Source: Spirosoma arboris (GTDB lineage Bacteria; Bacteroidota; Bacteroidia; Cytophagales; Spirosomataceae). Taken from it: DNA of 64,000 bases. The notes under the pieces were generated by a model that saw nothing but the letters and a program-made list of their open reading frames with translations, was not told where the DNA came from and made no database searches. The stretch covers positions 678,922 through 742,921 of the forward strand of contig NZ_WPIN01000005.1 of the NCBI RefSeq assembly GCF_009754945.1, given 5' to 3'. The translations under genes were made by a program, and so were the position numbers. Every line of letters starts with the position of its first letter. The stretch's first letter is position 1. Positions 44,667-53,348 of the stretch are shown in pieces.

Positions 44667-44713
44667 AAAAAGGGGGTAATTATAGGCCATTGGTCTATAA
44701 TTACCCCCTTTTT
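44667..44713. terminator. Bidirectional terminator after hmuS
   Basis: Perfect 19-bp arms starting AAAAAGGGGGTAATTATAG and ending in a T-run, with a 9-nt loop. It closes the heme operon and also shields the convergent PepSY operon. Confidence 0.9.
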
Positions 44714-44731
44714 TCTTGTTTACGGTAGCAT

Positions 44732-44763
44732 CGTGATGTCAGATACTTACATCTGACATCACG
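44732..44763 (-). terminator. Hairpin at the end of the siderophore-receptor operon
   Basis: Perfect 13-bp arms CGTGATGTCAGAT / ATCTGACATCACG with a 6-nt loop, 11 bp after the stop of the minus-strand gene at 44775. There is no strong T-run on that strand. Confidence 0.6.
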
Positions 44764-44774
44764 GTATAACTTCA

Positions 44775-44999
44775 TCAGACGCGCTTCCTCTTACCTGCCT
44801 TCAGCACATACCAGCCAATCACGACTAGCGGGATTAGCAGGCAGAGCCAGGAAAGGCCATCCCAGAGATCATCTCCGATCAGGGCGGCCAATAAGCCAAT
44901 TGAGCTAAGAACCCCTAATAAAATAGGCAATGCCCAGACGTGCCAGTAATCATAGCGTTGGGCTCTCGTTTTCCTATGCACTAAATGGTTGTGTTTCAA
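44775..44999 (-). CDS. Small two-helix membrane protein (PepSY operon)
   Basis: A 74-residue protein with a basic N-terminus, two membrane helices (WALPILLGVLSSIGLLAALIG and LSWLCLLIPLVVIGWYVL) and a basic tail (KAGKRKRV). I do not recognise a named family, but small membrane proteins of this kind regularly end operons of a TonB receptor plus PepSY protein. It starts 6 bp after the PepSY stop, so they are co-translated. It may be an accessory subunit of a ferric-siderophore reduction complex in the inner membrane (inference). Confidence 0.65.
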   Translation of the reverse strand: MKHNHLVHRKTRAQRYDYWHVWALPILLGVLSSIGLLAALIGDDLWDGLSWLCLLIPLVVIGWYVLKAGKRKRV

Positions 45000-45005
45000 G
45001 ACTTA

Positions 45006-46160
45006 CTATCGACTAAAAGATGGTTGAGCAGTTGACTGTTGGCGAGACAATTGTGCCTTCATGGCTTTATTGCGGGCGAACCACAAGTACAGTCCGCTGC
45101 CTAATATGACGATCGTAATTACGTCAAATAGCGCCCAGATGATTTTGAGGGGTAGTCCGCCATAATCACCAAAGTGCAACGGTTGCGAGATGAAAACGGC
45201 ATTGACATACCAGGGCATGTCTCGTATATCGGTCAATTCACCCGTTTTCGCATCAATCAAGGCAGGTTTTGCCAGACGTTCCGTCAGGGGTGTAGTACCT
45301 TTCATGAAAACAGCGTAGTGATGCTGGCTGGAATACAGCGTACCTGGATAAGCGACAAACGACGGTTCCATACCGGGCGCGGCCTGTTCGGCAACCTTCA
45401 TGACCCGGTCAAGAGAAGCAAGCTTACCTCGCAATGGAGCCGCACCTTTGTAAGGCGCGATCATTTCGGCCAATTGCCCCTGTTGCCAAATGCCCTGCAC
45501 CACTTCTGCCAACGTATTGATTACTCCCGTGAAACCCACCACCGTAGCCCAGACAACCGTTACTACACCGAGCAGATTGTGTAAATCGAGCCACTTCAGG
45601 CGAGTTGAGCGTTCAGTTCGGATCATACCAAAATTGAACCGACGCATAATCGGGCTATACAGCATCAACCCCGACCCAATTGCAACAACAAACAACAGCC
45701 CCATAAACCCCAGAAAGAGTTCACCGCCGAGGCCCATAAACATATTAATGTGGAGTTGCAGCATCACATACATGAAGCCTTCCTGTATTTTAGGTTCCTC
45801 CAATACGTGGGCTGTTCGATTGTCTAAAATAACCAACTTGTAATTGTCGGCGGGAGCCGTCATGGAGTCAGACAACGTGAACGTCATTGTGTTAGGCTCG
45901 TGTTCGTCCCAATAAGCATAGCGAATCACTTTAGCCGGAAACTGCGCCCGAACCGTTTGGGCCAGCCGTTCCATGGGTGCTTTTGGCGTTCCGACAGGCA
46001 AGGTTGGGGCGAGTGGGGGCTTGCCTTCCAGAGCTTCAATCTCTTCAGAAAAGATCAACGGTAAACCCGTTAGACAAAGCATGAGCAAGAACGCTGTGCA
46101 AATCAGGCTTGTCCATTTATGAATCAGAAACCAGGTTTTTACTTGTTTAACAGTGCTCAT
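45006..46160 (-). CDS. PepSY-associated membrane protein
   Basis: A 384-residue inner-membrane protein with the PepSY_TM layout: N-terminal helix (WTSLICTAFLLMLCLTGLPLIF) preceded by WFLIHKWTS with His; a periplasmic PepSY domain; helices at LFLGFMGLLFVVAIGSGLMLY and LHNLLGVVTVVWATVVGFTGVIN with His-containing ends; and a last helix ending in FARN. Related proteins reduce iron at the periplasmic side or transfer electrons after siderophore uptake. Its gene follows the TonB receptor on the same strand and is separated from it by a hairpin. Confidence 0.85.
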   Translation of the reverse strand: MSTVKQVKTWFLIHKWTSLICTAFLLMLCLTGLPLIFSEEIEALEGKPPLAPTLPVGTPKAPMERLAQTVRAQFPAKVIRYAYWDEHEPNTMTFTLSDSMTAPADNYKLVILDNRTAHVLEEPKIQEGFMYVMLQLHINMFMGLGGELFLGFMGLLFVVAIGSGLMLYSPIMRRFNFGMIRTERSTRLKWLDLHNLLGVVTVVWATVVGFTGVINTLAEVVQGIWQQGQLAEMIAPYKGAAPLRGKLASLDRVMKVAEQAAPGMEPSFVAYPGTLYSSQHHYAVFMKGTTPLTERLAKPALIDAKTGELTDIRDMPWYVNAVFISQPLHFGDYGGLPLKIIWALFDVITIVILGSGLYLWFARNKAMKAQLSRQQSTAQPSFSR

Positions 46161-46198
46161 GAAACCACTGGGTTAGCTGGTAAATTACAAATAAACAG

Positions 46199-46234
46199 CA
46201 CGGTCCCGGTGAGCAATTGCTCATCGAGACCGTG
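46199..46234 (-). terminator. Hairpin between the siderophore receptor and PepSY genes
   Basis: CACGGTC..GGTGAGCAA and its complement TTGCTCATCGAGACCGTG form a near-perfect 36-nt palindrome with little loop. It lies in the 87-bp gap and may set receptor:PepSY transcript ratio. Confidence 0.6.
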
Positions 46235-46247
46235 GTTTTAGAACCTA

Positions 46248-48686
46248 TTAGAATTTGAAGGCAACGCTCCCGACGAAGTTTCGCAGTTTTTGCGCGTTCA
46301 TCGTGGTATAGCCAATCCAGTAATGCTGGTTGGTCAGGTTATCCACTTTAGCCGATATCCGAAACTTCCGCTGGTCGTAGAATGCCGATGCGTTAAGTAC
46401 TGTGTAAGCGGGCAAAATAAATTCCCCCATACTAATGCTGTTCTGAATCTTGTTGTCGCTAGCGTAGTTGCCGCCGAAGCCAAACCCAAGTCCGCGTAGC
46501 CCGTAGGTATTGAATCGATAGCTAAGCCATAGATTGGCGAGTACTGGCGAAGAAGCCGTTGTTGGTCGCCGACCGTTGACATCGGCATCAGCCTGTGTTA
46601 GTTTGGAGTCATTGTAGGCAAACCCAGCCACCACGTTGAATCCCGTGAATGGGTTTGCGACAACGTCGAGTTCTACGCCCCGGCTTACTTGTGTACCGTC
46701 CTGTGTTTGAGCAAACTTGGCCGCTGCCAACGGGTTCGGATCGGTACGGAGCAGGTTTTTTACCTTAATATCGTAATAGCTGATGGTGGTCGTTAACCGC
46801 CCACTAAAGGCGTTCAGCTTCACCCCGGCTTCAAACTGATTCGCCTGTTCCAATTTTGCGAACCGCTGTGTCAGACTGTCGGACGATGTTACGTCATAAG
46901 CGTTATAAATTCCCTGATTGTTGAAGCTATTCTGATAGTTGGCAAACAAAGACACCTTGTCTTTGAGGGGCTGATATACTAATCCAAATTTAGGCGAAAA
47001 TGCCGTTTGGTTATAGCCAGCCACTTCTGTACCAACCATACCACCCTTGTTATGAAAGTCATCGACCCGCAAAGCCGCCAGTACGCTCAATTGATCGGTT
47101 AGATTCAGGACATCAGAAAGAAAGGCACTATAGGTGTCTTTGATACCAGAGAGCGGATACGTAAAATCCGGGGCTTTGCTGGCGTAAAGAGCCGCCAAAG
47201 CCGCTCCACTGAATTTGCTATAATCATAACCTGCAGTAATGGGAGCAGTGTCGAGCGTACTGCCAAAGAACAATTGATTTGAGTTTATATGCAGATAATC
47301 CAACCCTACCACAATGCGGTTACGCAGGCTACCCAATCGGAAATCGCCATTGAACAATTGTTGAACCTCGAAAACATCATTGGTGCTGTTGCGCGTCGAC
47401 TGATCGGCGCGTACGAGTAGGTTCGTCCCGAGCGTCTTCCCATCTGGAATGATGTAGAAATAGGGTCCAAAACCATCAGAAAAACTATGACTGGTGCTGA
47501 TGTTTGTCGATGATCTAAACGACGGCGAAATCTGATAGTTCACCTGCCCAAACAGGTTCGTACTACGGGATTGCTGCGTCAGGCCACTGCCCATGTATGA
47601 GTTGCGGTAGTCGACATTCAACTGATCGGCTCGGGTTGCGCCGAGTGTGTAGCCCGGCACATAAAAGAAGAAGATCTGCTTGCCAACACCCTCGATCCGG
47701 TAAATTTCGGCATCGAGTTGAATCGACAGCCGCTCATTTGGTTTAAACAACAGACTGGGAGCCAGCGCAAACCGACGACTGAAGCCCTGCGTTTGAAACG
47801 TACCTTCGTGATTGAACGCCGTATTCACGCGCAACATCAGATTTCGGCTTTGGTTGAGTGGCGTGTTCACATCAAGGCTTGCCCGCTGGAAATCGTAACT
47901 TCCCGCAGATAGCGTCACCTCACCACCGAATGTTTCATACGGCTTTTTGGTAACCCGATTGACCAGACCACCATAGGAGGTCAGTGCGCTACCAAACAGG
48001 GTAGCCGATGGTCCTTTTATCGTTTCCAGTTTTTCCAGGTTTACCGCATCAATGTCGCTGGTAACATTACCGGCCAGACCATTCCGCAACTGGCTCTGTA
48101 CAATGAAACCCCGCGTATTGTAATAGCTGCCCCCGTCGCCTGCCCGGCCAGTTGCCTCCCACATTTTCTGAACGCCCGGTGCATTACGCATGGCATCATC
48201 GACCGAAAAAACGAGTTGCTCTGTCAACAACTCTTTCCCGATGGTATTATACACCTGTGGGTTTTCCAGATTCTTTAAAGGCATCTTCGACACGTAGTCG
48301 CTGGATGAACGGGAAAACCGATTGATGCGGCTGGCATTTACGATGACCTCCGTTAACTGAGACGCATTTTCCAACAGCGCAAAATCAACGGTTACGGTTT
48401 CTGTACCAGTCACCGTAACCGTTTGCTCCACCGTTTTCAGGCCAATGGCAGAAACCTGAAGTTGATAGGTACCTGCTTTTACACGATTAATCGAAAAATC
48501 GCCTTTTGCGTTTGTAATAGCGCCCTGCCCTTTGCCTTTCAGGCTGACAGTCACGGCCTCGGCTGGGTTTCCGTCCGAGGTTTTTACGTTTCCTCTAATA
48601 GTTCCTCCTGATTGAGCCTGTGTTGATAAAGCAGCCAACATCAACACTATCACATATAGTAGTTTACCAATATTCATTTGCATCAT
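46248..48686 (-). CDS. TonB-dependent siderophore receptor
   Basis: An 812-residue receptor. Signal peptide (to LSTQAQ), carboxypeptidase-regulatory-like domain (TIRGNVKTSDGNPAEAVTVSLKG), the TonB box region TEVIVNASRI, then a siderophore-type plug (YNTRGFIVQSQLRNG, LETIKGPSATLFGSALTSYGGLVNRVTKKP) and barrel ending NLTNQHYWIGYTTMNAQKLRNFVGSVAFKF. The FhuE/FpvA-like plug indicates ferric siderophore rather than sugar import. Four clustered ATGs (48686, 48683, 48677) make the exact start uncertain. The start overlaps a Fur box. A PepSY protein and a small membrane protein follow. Confidence 0.92.
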   Translation of the reverse strand: MMQMNIGKLLYVIVLMLAALSTQAQSGGTIRGNVKTSDGNPAEAVTVSLKGKGQGAITNAKGDFSINRVKAGTYQLQVSAIGLKTVEQTVTVTGTETVTVDFALLENASQLTEVIVNASRINRFSRSSSDYVSKMPLKNLENPQVYNTIGKELLTEQLVFSVDDAMRNAPGVQKMWEATGRAGDGGSYYNTRGFIVQSQLRNGLAGNVTSDIDAVNLEKLETIKGPSATLFGSALTSYGGLVNRVTKKPYETFGGEVTLSAGSYDFQRASLDVNTPLNQSRNLMLRVNTAFNHEGTFQTQGFSRRFALAPSLLFKPNERLSIQLDAEIYRIEGVGKQIFFFYVPGYTLGATRADQLNVDYRNSYMGSGLTQQSRSTNLFGQVNYQISPSFRSSTNISTSHSFSDGFGPYFYIIPDGKTLGTNLLVRADQSTRNSTNDVFEVQQLFNGDFRLGSLRNRIVVGLDYLHINSNQLFFGSTLDTAPITAGYDYSKFSGAALAALYASKAPDFTYPLSGIKDTYSAFLSDVLNLTDQLSVLAALRVDDFHNKGGMVGTEVAGYNQTAFSPKFGLVYQPLKDKVSLFANYQNSFNNQGIYNAYDVTSSDSLTQRFAKLEQANQFEAGVKLNAFSGRLTTTISYYDIKVKNLLRTDPNPLAAAKFAQTQDGTQVSRGVELDVVANPFTGFNVVAGFAYNDSKLTQADADVNGRRPTTASSPVLANLWLSYRFNTYGLRGLGFGFGGNYASDNKIQNSISMGEFILPAYTVLNASAFYDQRKFRISAKVDNLTNQHYWIGYTTMNAQKLRNFVGSVAFKF

Positions 48687-48708
48687 TATTTAGATTGATT
48701 CTAAAGAG
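48686..48708. promoter_or_regulatory. Fur box at the siderophore receptor (proximal)
   Basis: TTATTTAGA-ttgat-TCTAAAGAG; the left half is perfect and the right half has two mismatches. It touches the first start codon and would cover the transcription start. Confidence 0.7.
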
Positions 48709-48711
48709 ATG

Positions 48712-48742
48712 CAAATGAACAACAGGATTCGATTAGATAAAA
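48712..48742 (-). promoter_or_regulatory. Probable promoter of the siderophore receptor operon
   Basis: On the minus strand, TTTT-N19-TTCATTTG, one mismatch in each element from TTTG/TAnnTTTG. It lies between two Fur boxes, the same architecture as at 36767-36849. Confidence 0.5.
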
Positions 48743-48743
48743 G

Positions 48744-48766
48744 TTATTTTTATTAATTCTAAATAA
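48744..48766. promoter_or_regulatory. Fur box at the siderophore receptor (distal)
   Basis: TTATTTTTA-ttaat-TCTAAATAA. The half-sites are identical to those of the box at 36827. Its centre is 58 bp from that of the proximal box. Confidence 0.65.
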
Positions 48767-48782
48767 AGGCAGAACAAAAAGG

Positions 48783-49544
48783 CTACTCTTTAGATGCTCG
48801 AAGCGCTGGCAGGCCAATACCACTCGAAGCAAATCCTCCATCAACGGCAATCATCTGGCCAGTAATATACGAGGCCTTAGGCGAGCACAGAAACACGACG
48901 GTTTCGGCAATATCCAGTTCGGTGGCAGAGCGATTCAACGGAATGGCGTCGTAATAAGCTTTGATAATTTCGGGCGAGTGGACGGCTTCAGCCAGCTTCG
49001 TCTTTACAGGCCCAGGCGAAACGCAGTTTACCCGTACCCCATATTCTCCCAATTCCACGGCCAGTTGTTTGGTTAAGTGAACAACAGCTGCTTTCGAAGT
49101 GCCATAGGCTACCCGTAGCGTACTGGCCCGAACAGCAGAAATGGAGCCTATATTAACGACACATCCCCTACTTTCTTTCAAGGCAGGGATAACTGCCTGC
49201 GTACAAAGGAAAACGCCATCCAGGTTGGTAGCCATAACCGTTCGCCAGGCGTCAAAATCCGTTTTTTCAAGCGGCTTGAAAATGGCTACCCCTGCATTAT
49301 TGATCAGCGCGTCGATGCGTCCGAACGCTGAGAGTACCTTCGCGACCATTTCCTGCACCATATCCGGACTAGAAACGTCACAATAGATTGGCAATGTACC
49401 GGGTAATTCATCCGATGCTTTTTGTAATTCTGCTTCGTCACGATCAACCATCGCAACTCGCCAATTATCCTCCAAAAACAATTTTGTTGTGGCAAGGCCG
49501 ATTCCTCGGGCTGCCCCTGTTACAATGGCAATTCTGTTTGTCAT
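48783..49544 (-). CDS. Short-chain dehydrogenase/reductase
   Basis: A 253-residue classical SDR. NAD(P)-binding motif TGAARGIG (residues about 9-16), structural NNAGVA, catalytic Ser in INIGSISAVRAS, and YGTSK for Tyr and Lys; the C-terminal SYITGQMIAVDGGFAS is typical of glucose-dehydrogenase-like members. DRDEAELQ after the second strand favours NAD over NADP. The substrate is not deducible. It lies upstream of the siderophore receptor in the same direction, its stop only 17 bp from the distal Fur box; a functional link is not implied. Confidence 0.9.
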   Translation of the reverse strand: MTNRIAIVTGAARGIGLATTKLFLEDNWRVAMVDRDEAELQKASDELPGTLPIYCDVSSPDMVQEMVAKVLSAFGRIDALINNAGVAIFKPLEKTDFDAWRTVMATNLDGVFLCTQAVIPALKESRGCVVNIGSISAVRASTLRVAYGTSKAAVVHLTKQLAVELGEYGVRVNCVSPGPVKTKLAEAVHSPEIIKAYYDAIPLNRSATELDIAETVVFLCSPKASYITGQMIAVDGGFASSGIGLPALRASKE

Positions 49545-49832
49545 AGTTTATTACTCGACCTCTTGTGAGAAAATGAATCCTATTTCCCTGATTAAATGCA
49601 GGATTAGTGAAAAAATAAAAGGCTCCTCCCCGCTACTTGTTACTCCACTCAAGTAAATCTAGTAGGATTTTCTGCGAAAGTCATCTGCCTAGGTTATATG
49701 TGCACTTCATGCACTGCTTCTGTCAGTTCATACACAGTTGCCTGTGTTTAAGGAATTAGGTCACCTAGTTTTGACCAGGCAATGAGGACAAAAATCAATT
49801 TATCAATCGTCTATTCCATTCCCCTCTTTTGT

Positions 49833-50615
49833 ATGAAAATTCTCGAACTCGATCTGTATACTAATAACCTGGAGGCTGTACGACTTTTTTACGTCAGCCA
49901 GCTTGGGCTCCCTCTGTTGGCACGTTCAGCCTCCCAACTTACGGTGCTGGTTGGTTATACCCGCCTAACGTTTCGGCTCGTCGATCAACCAGTGGCACCC
50001 TATCATGTAGCCATCAACGTACCACGCGACTCACTTGATGTGCTCATGTACTATTATGATCTGGATTACTTACCGACGCACGGGCACGGAAAAACTATTG
50101 CTTATTTCCCCGAATGGGGCGCCAAAGCCTGTTACTTCTACGATCCCTGCGGCAATCTTCTGGAGTTCATTGCCCGGACAGATCTTAATCTGGATGACCC
50201 GAACCTAACCCTGCCGGAGTTATTTCAGGGTGTTAGTGAGATTGGTCTGCCAACTCAGGATGTAGCCTACACAACCAGCGAGATCCAACGTCGTTTTCAG
50301 GTAGAGGAGTTTAGTAAAGCGACGCCAAAATCTGATTTCAATGCCCTGGGCGATGATAATGGCCTCTTTATTCTGGCGCAACAGGGCCGTAACTGGCTTT
50401 TTTCGAACACGCAAGCGAGGCTAAATTATTGTCGGGTTCAATTTACTAACGGCGTTAATGAGGCCGTACACGAGTTGTATTCGTTCGAAGTGAATCAGTT
50501 GCCTATCGGATACGCGACGGGTAATTATCGACGCAGCACATCTGATTCAGGAAAGGCTATGGCCTCTGAGCCTTCACCAGCGAAGTCAATTACACGCTCT
50601 ATATCAGACCATTAA
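49833..50615 (+). CDS. VOC-family (glyoxalase-fold) protein
   Basis: About 260 residues. I prefer ATG 49833 (MKILELDLYTNNLEAVRLFYVSQLGLPL), the natural first VOC strand, over 49782, which adds a Ser/Phe-rich stretch. The first VOC module is complete, with CYFYDPCGNLLEFIARTDL carrying the Glu metal ligand and a His in APYHVAINV. A second, degenerate module follows (VSEIGLPTQDVAYTTSEIQRRF, DDNGLFILAQQGRNWL). A basic, Ser-rich tail ends the protein. The reaction is unknown; dioxygenase or isomerase roles are both found in the family. Confidence 0.82.
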   Translation: MKILELDLYTNNLEAVRLFYVSQLGLPLLARSASQLTVLVGYTRLTFRLVDQPVAPYHVAINVPRDSLDVLMYYYDLDYLPTHGHGKTIAYFPEWGAKACYFYDPCGNLLEFIARTDLNLDDPNLTLPELFQGVSEIGLPTQDVAYTTSEIQRRFQVEEFSKATPKSDFNALGDDNGLFILAQQGRNWLFSNTQARLNYCRVQFTNGVNEAVHELYSFEVNQLPIGYATGNYRRSTSDSGKAMASEPSPAKSITRSISDH

Positions 50616-50854
50616 CTACACGTTAACGATTTTTTCAAGTTTCCTATTTATCACATTTAGTCAACACTAAAAAACGACTTCCTCTATGTGCCGATCCAAC
50701 AAACGCTCTACCGTGACTTGCGAGTTGTGCCTTCGCAGACACCTGTGCACCAACAACCAGATCGTTGCACAAGAGAGATCTCTGCAACCTGACTCAGTCG
50801 CTTTAAAGTCCAATTTCTCGTCAATTATATCACCCTCTAAACAACAAAAAGACC

Positions 50855-51526
50855 ATGCAAAACCAGCGTTACAACGTATTTAATCAAATTCATAAAGGCC
50901 TGCGGGGCATGCTGTATGATACAGCCACCCGTTTACAGCAAACCGATTTTTCACAGTCCGAAGCAGGCGAGACTGTTGACCAGTTAAACCAGGTACTTCT
51001 TTTTTTCGATGAGCATGCTGAGCATGAGGACCGGTTTATTCTGCCCCACATCCGCAAACACAACGCTCAACTTATTGATGAGCTGGAAAAAGATCACGAA
51101 ATCGATCACCGCTTAACCCAGACGCTTTTTGATCACATTCAGGAATGGAAAACAACTACTTCAGAGCATCAGTTGGAGGCCATTGGTCAACGGATTCACT
51201 TCGGATTTAGCGAGTTCATTGCCTTTAATCTCTACCACATGAACAAGGAAGAGAATGTACTGATCTATTTGCTCTGGAAACATTACACCGATGACGAAAT
51301 TCGGCAGATGGAGCACGAGATCATACAGGCAATTTCGCCCCAGACATTGATGGCTGAAAGTCGCTGGATGATGCGCTCTATTAACGACAAGGAAGTGATT
51401 GAGTGGCTATCGAGTGTTAAACAAGGTGCACCGGTAGCTGTATTTGATGCCTTCCTGCAAATGGCCAAAGAAGAATTACCATCGGAGCGATTGACAAAAG
51501 TGCATGCCGCTTTGGAGCTAGCTTAA
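50855..51526 (+). CDS. Hemerythrin-like (HHE) domain protein
   Basis: A 223-residue helical protein. The N-terminal HHE domain has the expected metal ligands: His in FNQIHKGLRGML, then FFDEHAEHEDRFILPHI, KDHEIDHRL, and later FNLYHMNKEENVLIYLLW. This arrangement fits a di-iron site. The C-terminal 70 residues (ESRWMMRSINDKEVIEWLSSVKQGAP) are helical and match the extension seen in Bacteroidota members. Likely roles are O2 or NO binding or iron storage. It sits between the siderophore locus and the ankyrin/reductase operon and has no Fur box of its own. Confidence 0.85.
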   Translation: MQNQRYNVFNQIHKGLRGMLYDTATRLQQTDFSQSEAGETVDQLNQVLLFFDEHAEHEDRFILPHIRKHNAQLIDELEKDHEIDHRLTQTLFDHIQEWKTTTSEHQLEAIGQRIHFGFSEFIAFNLYHMNKEENVLIYLLWKHYTDDEIRQMEHEIIQAISPQTLMAESRWMMRSINDKEVIEWLSSVKQGAPVAVFDAFLQMAKEELPSERLTKVHAALELA

Positions 51527-51597
51527 TCTGTAGCGAAGCTGTCTTTTTTAATGCCTAGCTGGATAGTCATTTTAGTTTTACTGCATCCCTCTAGATC

Positions 51598-51710
51598 TTT
51601 ATCATGACTGCGGCCACCCGGTCCGACTTTAAGAGGAATTTCAAGACTGTTTATAAGTCAATATTGAGATTCCTCCTGAGGTTGGACCGGGTGGCCGCAG
51701 CCATGATAAA
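51598..51710. repeat. 113-bp imperfect palindrome
   Basis: Arms begin TTTATCATG and share CTGCGGCCACCCGGTCC, AGGAAT and TCAA blocks with a few mismatches over about 45 bp. The centre (about 51645-51660) is AT-rich. It follows the hemerythrin gene and may be its terminator or a mobile palindromic element. Confidence 0.75.
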
Positions 51711-51790
51711 CTAGTTTAAGTGAGTTCTTCTCTGGCTTTTGGGTGTCCATCTTATGCCATCAATCAAATTTAATGGTGGTACCAACACCC

Positions 51791-51813
51791 TTATTTAGAC
51801 TGAATCTTATTAA
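51791..51813. promoter_or_regulatory. Fur-like box upstream of the ankyrin/PepSY-reductase operon
   Basis: TTATTTAGA-ctgaa-TCTTATTAA; the left half is perfect and the right half has 7 of 9 positions. It lies 70 bp before the start codon at 51884. Confidence 0.6.
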
Positions 51814-51883
51814 CTTGCAGCTCCTTCAGGTTTATCGGAGAAATTAAACGCATCCTATTAGCATTTCAACCGAGTACATCCAT

Positions 51884-53344
51884 ATGAGAAAACTAGTTAT
51901 AGCCATTCTGATAGGCATTTCGTTCTCCGTTCAAGCCCAGAAAAATGTGCTGCTGGAGCAGTCCTTCTGGCAAAGCAAGCCAGATGCGAGTCAGGTTAAA
52001 GCAGAAGTCGAGAAAGGAAACAGCCCTTCTCAGTTCAATCAGAATAGCTTTGATCCCGTCGTTCTGGCAATCAATGCCCAGGCTCCTAACGAAACAATCA
52101 AGTATCTGTTGGCGCAACCCGGCAACGATGTGAACAAGATCACCCACGATAGCCGTATCTACCTGCATTGGGCAGCCTACAAGGGTAATGTGGAGATTAT
52201 GGAATACTTGCTCGCAAAAGGCTCTAAAGTTAACGTTGAGGACAGTCATGGCATGACCGTATTGAATTTTGCCGCTGGAAATGGACAGCCTGATACCAAG
52301 GTATATGACTTGTGCATTCAGAACGGCGCCGATCTCAAAAAGGACCTGAACCATGACGGAGCCAATGCCTTATTGCTGGCCATAGCCAATGATAACGATC
52401 TCAAACTAACCGATTATTTTGTCTCGAAAGGTCTGGATTTGAAAAGCACAGATGCTGCTGGCAATAACGCGTTTAGTTATGCCGCCAGAGGTGGTAATAT
52501 CACCGTCCTGAAAGCGCTACAGCAACGAGGAGTTCCTGTAAACCCTACGGCCATGATTATGGCTAGTCAGGGCGGGCGCCGGGGTGCTGCTCCTATTGAA
52601 GTGTTCCAGTATCTGGAAAGCCTCAATATCAAACCGACCGTAACTAACAAGAGCGGAGAAAACGTTTTGCATGCCATCGTTCGCAGGCCCAAGCAGAATG
52701 AACTGATCCAGTATTTTCTGGATAAAGGCGTCGATGTCAATCAGGCCGACGAAGAAGGCAATACGGTGTTTATGAGTGCAGCCGCATCTAACCGGGATAT
52801 CGCCGTGCTGGAAATGCTTCAGCCCAAAGTAAAGAACATCAATCAGGTTAATCAGAAAGGCGTAACAGCACTAGCGATGGCGGTACAAAGTAATTCGCCC
52901 GAAGTAGTGAGTTACCTGTTAAGCAAAGGAGCAGACGTTACAGTAACGGACAAAAAAGGGGATAATCTGGCCGCTTACCTCGTACTATCGCGACCAGACG
53001 ATTTTGATGCGAAACTGAAAGTGCTTCAGGACAAAGGACTTGACATCAAGGCTCCGCAGAAAAACGGCAATACGCTGTATCATTTGGCAGTTGCCAGGAA
53101 TGACGTTTCGCTGGTGAAACGGCTGGAACCTCTACAGATAGACGTGAACAGCAAAAATAAGGAGGGGATTACTGCCCTGCACAAAGCGGCTATGATCTCG
53201 AAAGACGATGCCATGCTGAAATACCTGCTGTCGATCGGTGCCAAGAAAGACATTCCTACCAACTTCAAAGAAACCGCTTTCGATCTGGCCAGTGAGAATG
53301 AGTCGCTGGCTAAAAACAACATATCTGTTAACTTTCTGAAATAA
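51884..53344 (+). CDS. Exported ankyrin-repeat protein
   Basis: A 486-residue protein with a signal peptide (to SVQAQ) and about eleven ankyrin repeats, for example YLHWAAYKGNVEIMEYLLAKGSKVN, GENVLHAIVRRPKQNELIQYFLDKGVDVN, GVTALAMAVQSNSPEVVSYLLSKGADV and GITALHKAAMISKDDAMLKYLLSIGAKKD. It should sit in the periplasm and bind protein partners. It is the first gene of an operon with a DUF2271 protein (4-bp gap) and a PepSY-flavodoxin-reductase protein (44 bp further). The Fur-like box upstream links it to iron limitation; a scaffold role for periplasmic iron reduction is inferred. Confidence 0.88.
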   Translation: MRKLVIAILIGISFSVQAQKNVLLEQSFWQSKPDASQVKAEVEKGNSPSQFNQNSFDPVVLAINAQAPNETIKYLLAQPGNDVNKITHDSRIYLHWAAYKGNVEIMEYLLAKGSKVNVEDSHGMTVLNFAAGNGQPDTKVYDLCIQNGADLKKDLNHDGANALLLAIANDNDLKLTDYFVSKGLDLKSTDAAGNNAFSYAARGGNITVLKALQQRGVPVNPTAMIMASQGGRRGAAPIEVFQYLESLNIKPTVTNKSGENVLHAIVRRPKQNELIQYFLDKGVDVNQADEEGNTVFMSAAASNRDIAVLEMLQPKVKNINQVNQKGVTALAMAVQSNSPEVVSYLLSKGADVTVTDKKGDNLAAYLVLSRPDDFDAKLKVLQDKGLDIKAPQKNGNTLYHLAVARNDVSLVKRLEPLQIDVNSKNKEGITALHKAAMISKDDAMLKYLLSIGAKKDIPTNFKETAFDLASENESLAKNNISVNFLK

Positions 53345-53348
53345 GTAT

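Larger units (their letters stand above)
51527..51883. other. 357-bp intergenic region with palindrome and Fur box
   Basis: No gene is visible. It contains the 113-bp imperfect palindrome at 51598-51710 and the Fur-like box at 51791-51813. No exact TTTG/TAnnTTTG promoter was found in front of the ankyrin gene. Confidence 0.6.

Noticed and set aside
50686..50883. A 65-codon frame with a CxxC-x5-C motif (CELCLRRHLC), resembling an FNR-type cluster N-terminus.
   Set aside because: Only the motif is suggestive; the rest is low-information, it overlaps the hemerythrin gene start, and no helix-turn-helix or sensor domain follows.
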